In this document: in pieces, positions 62,682 to 64,000 of the stretch
Layout of the letters: every line of letters starts with the position of its first letter
Position numbering within the stretch: the stretch's first letter is position 1
Assembly (NCBI RefSeq): GCF_008831285.2
Contig: NC_045143.1
Location: 4,783,503 to 4,847,502, forward strand
Reading direction: 5' to 3'
Length of the DNA stretch: 64,000 nt
DNA from: Nymphaea colorata
Lineage: Eukaryota > Streptophyta > Magnoliopsida > Nymphaeales > Nymphaeaceae
Made by a program: the position numbers and the translations under genes
The notes under the pieces: generated by a model
What the model was told of the DNA's origin: nothing
Seen by the model: the letters and a program-made list of their open reading frames with translations, nothing else
The model's database searches: none

Positions 62682-64000
62682 GTAATATTGTGCTTCATTT
62701 AATTGTTTTACAATGTTTGCCATTTAAATTGCAGTCGACATGTCAAAAGGATTGTTTATCCATTATTGCTGTAGAATGTAGCTTTTTAAATTAATTTAGA
62801 CTTGCAGAGATCATCTTCTCTGCATAAATTCGTTTGTAAAAAAATTACCTTACATTTTATTCAGTACTGTCTGTGGGAAAGTTTGTCCACTAGTGACTAC
62901 TTAAATTGTCATGTTTGTGCTTGTCTTATATTACTCATTGTCTTTCCTGAATATTATCTTTTGAATTGATTTTTATTACTTATTTTCTTTGCCTGAATAC
63001 TAGCTCTTGTCTAATGCAGTTTTTTCTCCTAGTTATATGTTTTCCTGATACGACCATTATTATTCTTTTGAAGCATGCATTCACAATTTCTATGACTACT
63101 GCTTGCAGATGATCTTGTTGCTAAGATTGCTTTCTTTTTTATTCTTTGGTAAGTTAGATTTGATGTCCATGTTGTATGGGACTCCCTATTTCTTCCCTTA
63201 TTCCGTCCTTTCTTAATGTAGCGATTGCTTGATATGCGGTGTGGAAAACCATGTGTGATGGATGGGAACTTGTCCGGTGCTGGTGTCGGTTAAGAAACTG
63301 GATTTTAAAAGTGCTGGCTTCTGAATTTTTTTGTGAAGCATCGTTTGGAGCAGTCCTGGCTCAAATCAACAAAAGGGTACCCTTCAGCTAAGAGGGACCT
63401 ATCTGCACAACCAGATATGACAGCAAACCTGGATATTCAATGAATAAAATCCACCAAATCTTCCAATTTTCATGGATTGTTTTATACTTGTGCGGATTTA
63501 TGTTCAAGGTTCTTGTTGGGTGCTTATATTGAAATTTTACCCAATGACATCACATGGCACAAAATATAATATTTCTCAACATATTTGATGTTAATAGTTT
63601 TCTGATTTTAGTATAAGTATCACCAATTAGAACAAAAGTTTTCTTTTTTACTTCCTATTTTCTCTTTAGAAGTTGATCTACTTGTCTCGTGATCCAATGA
63701 GTTGCATCATATATGGTTTATATGGGATGTGTTTACTACTCGTCATATATCCGTCTAACATTATTTGTCCCTTGACTTCATGCCTAAATCCATCCTTTTA
63801 GAAATCCTGTTCTTAACATTCTGCCTGTGTAACTCCTTATCCAAACTGATCCTCTTCCCATATAATATGGAGTAAAACCTCGTCATACCTGCTTCATCCT
63901 CCCAATGGTTTGCCTGTGTTGCATGCCCCACTTGAAGGTCACCTTATATATCATTCTAATCATCATTATTAAGTAACCAATATAGTCGTTTCTATTTCAT
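62682..64000. other. Start of a long intron of the glycine-rich protein gene
   Basis: After the donor at 62682 I find no segment matching the next expected cysteine-rich part of this family, so the next exon lies beyond the window. AT/T-rich with no other gene. Confidence 0.45.

Overview
This window is nuclear DNA from a flowering plant. Genes are split by GT-AG introns, the spacers are AT-rich with many (AT)n and (CT)n microsatellites, and the gene families are plant ones. A complete TIR-NBS-LRR gene with a post-LRR domain argues against a grass or other monocot. I cannot name the species.

Layout. (1) 1.5-19.0 kb, minus strand: three tandem paralogues of a three-exon ankyrin-repeat/PGG-domain membrane protein (ACD6/ITN1-like). 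Exons 1 and 2 are 475 and 416 nt in all three. The outer copies look intact (581 and 557 aa). The middle copy stops early at a TGG-to-TAG change, and homology ends just beyond it. Around them lie a decayed LINE tail (~6.2-6.7 kb), an amputated glycosyltransferase C-terminus (13.9-14.2 kb) and AT-rich repeats. (2) 22.4-27.1 kb, plus: a ten-exon poly(A)-binding protein with four RRMs and a C-terminal MLLE domain (637 aa). (3) 31.4-33.8 kb, minus: a four-exon CHUP1/AR791-like coiled-coil protein with an N-terminal membrane segment (662 aa). (4) 34-42 kb: repeats only, including two MITE-like elements, a tRNA-like SINE candidate and a ~1.4 kb tandem duplication. (5) 42.3-46.3 kb, plus: a four-exon TIR-NB-ARC-LRR-C-JID immune receptor (1235 aa). 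Its NB-ARC motifs are complete, but the start of its TIR domain is unusual. (6) 46.4-52.5 kb: repeats, plus a possible homeodomain-leucine-zipper fragment at 51.7 kb. (7) 52.6 kb to beyond the window end, plus: a large secreted or membrane-bound glycine-rich protein. Twelve exons (793 codons) are visible and the C-terminal half lies outside.

The genes do not form a pathway. Two parts of the window relate to immunity: the ankyrin/PGG cluster and the TNL. Both sit among recent duplications and mobile-element debris, as expected for fast-evolving loci. The PABP, CHUP1-like and glycine-rich genes are single-copy housekeeping-type genes. Exon boundaries were set by hand from GT/AG sites, reading phase and family similarity. 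They are inferences without transcript support.
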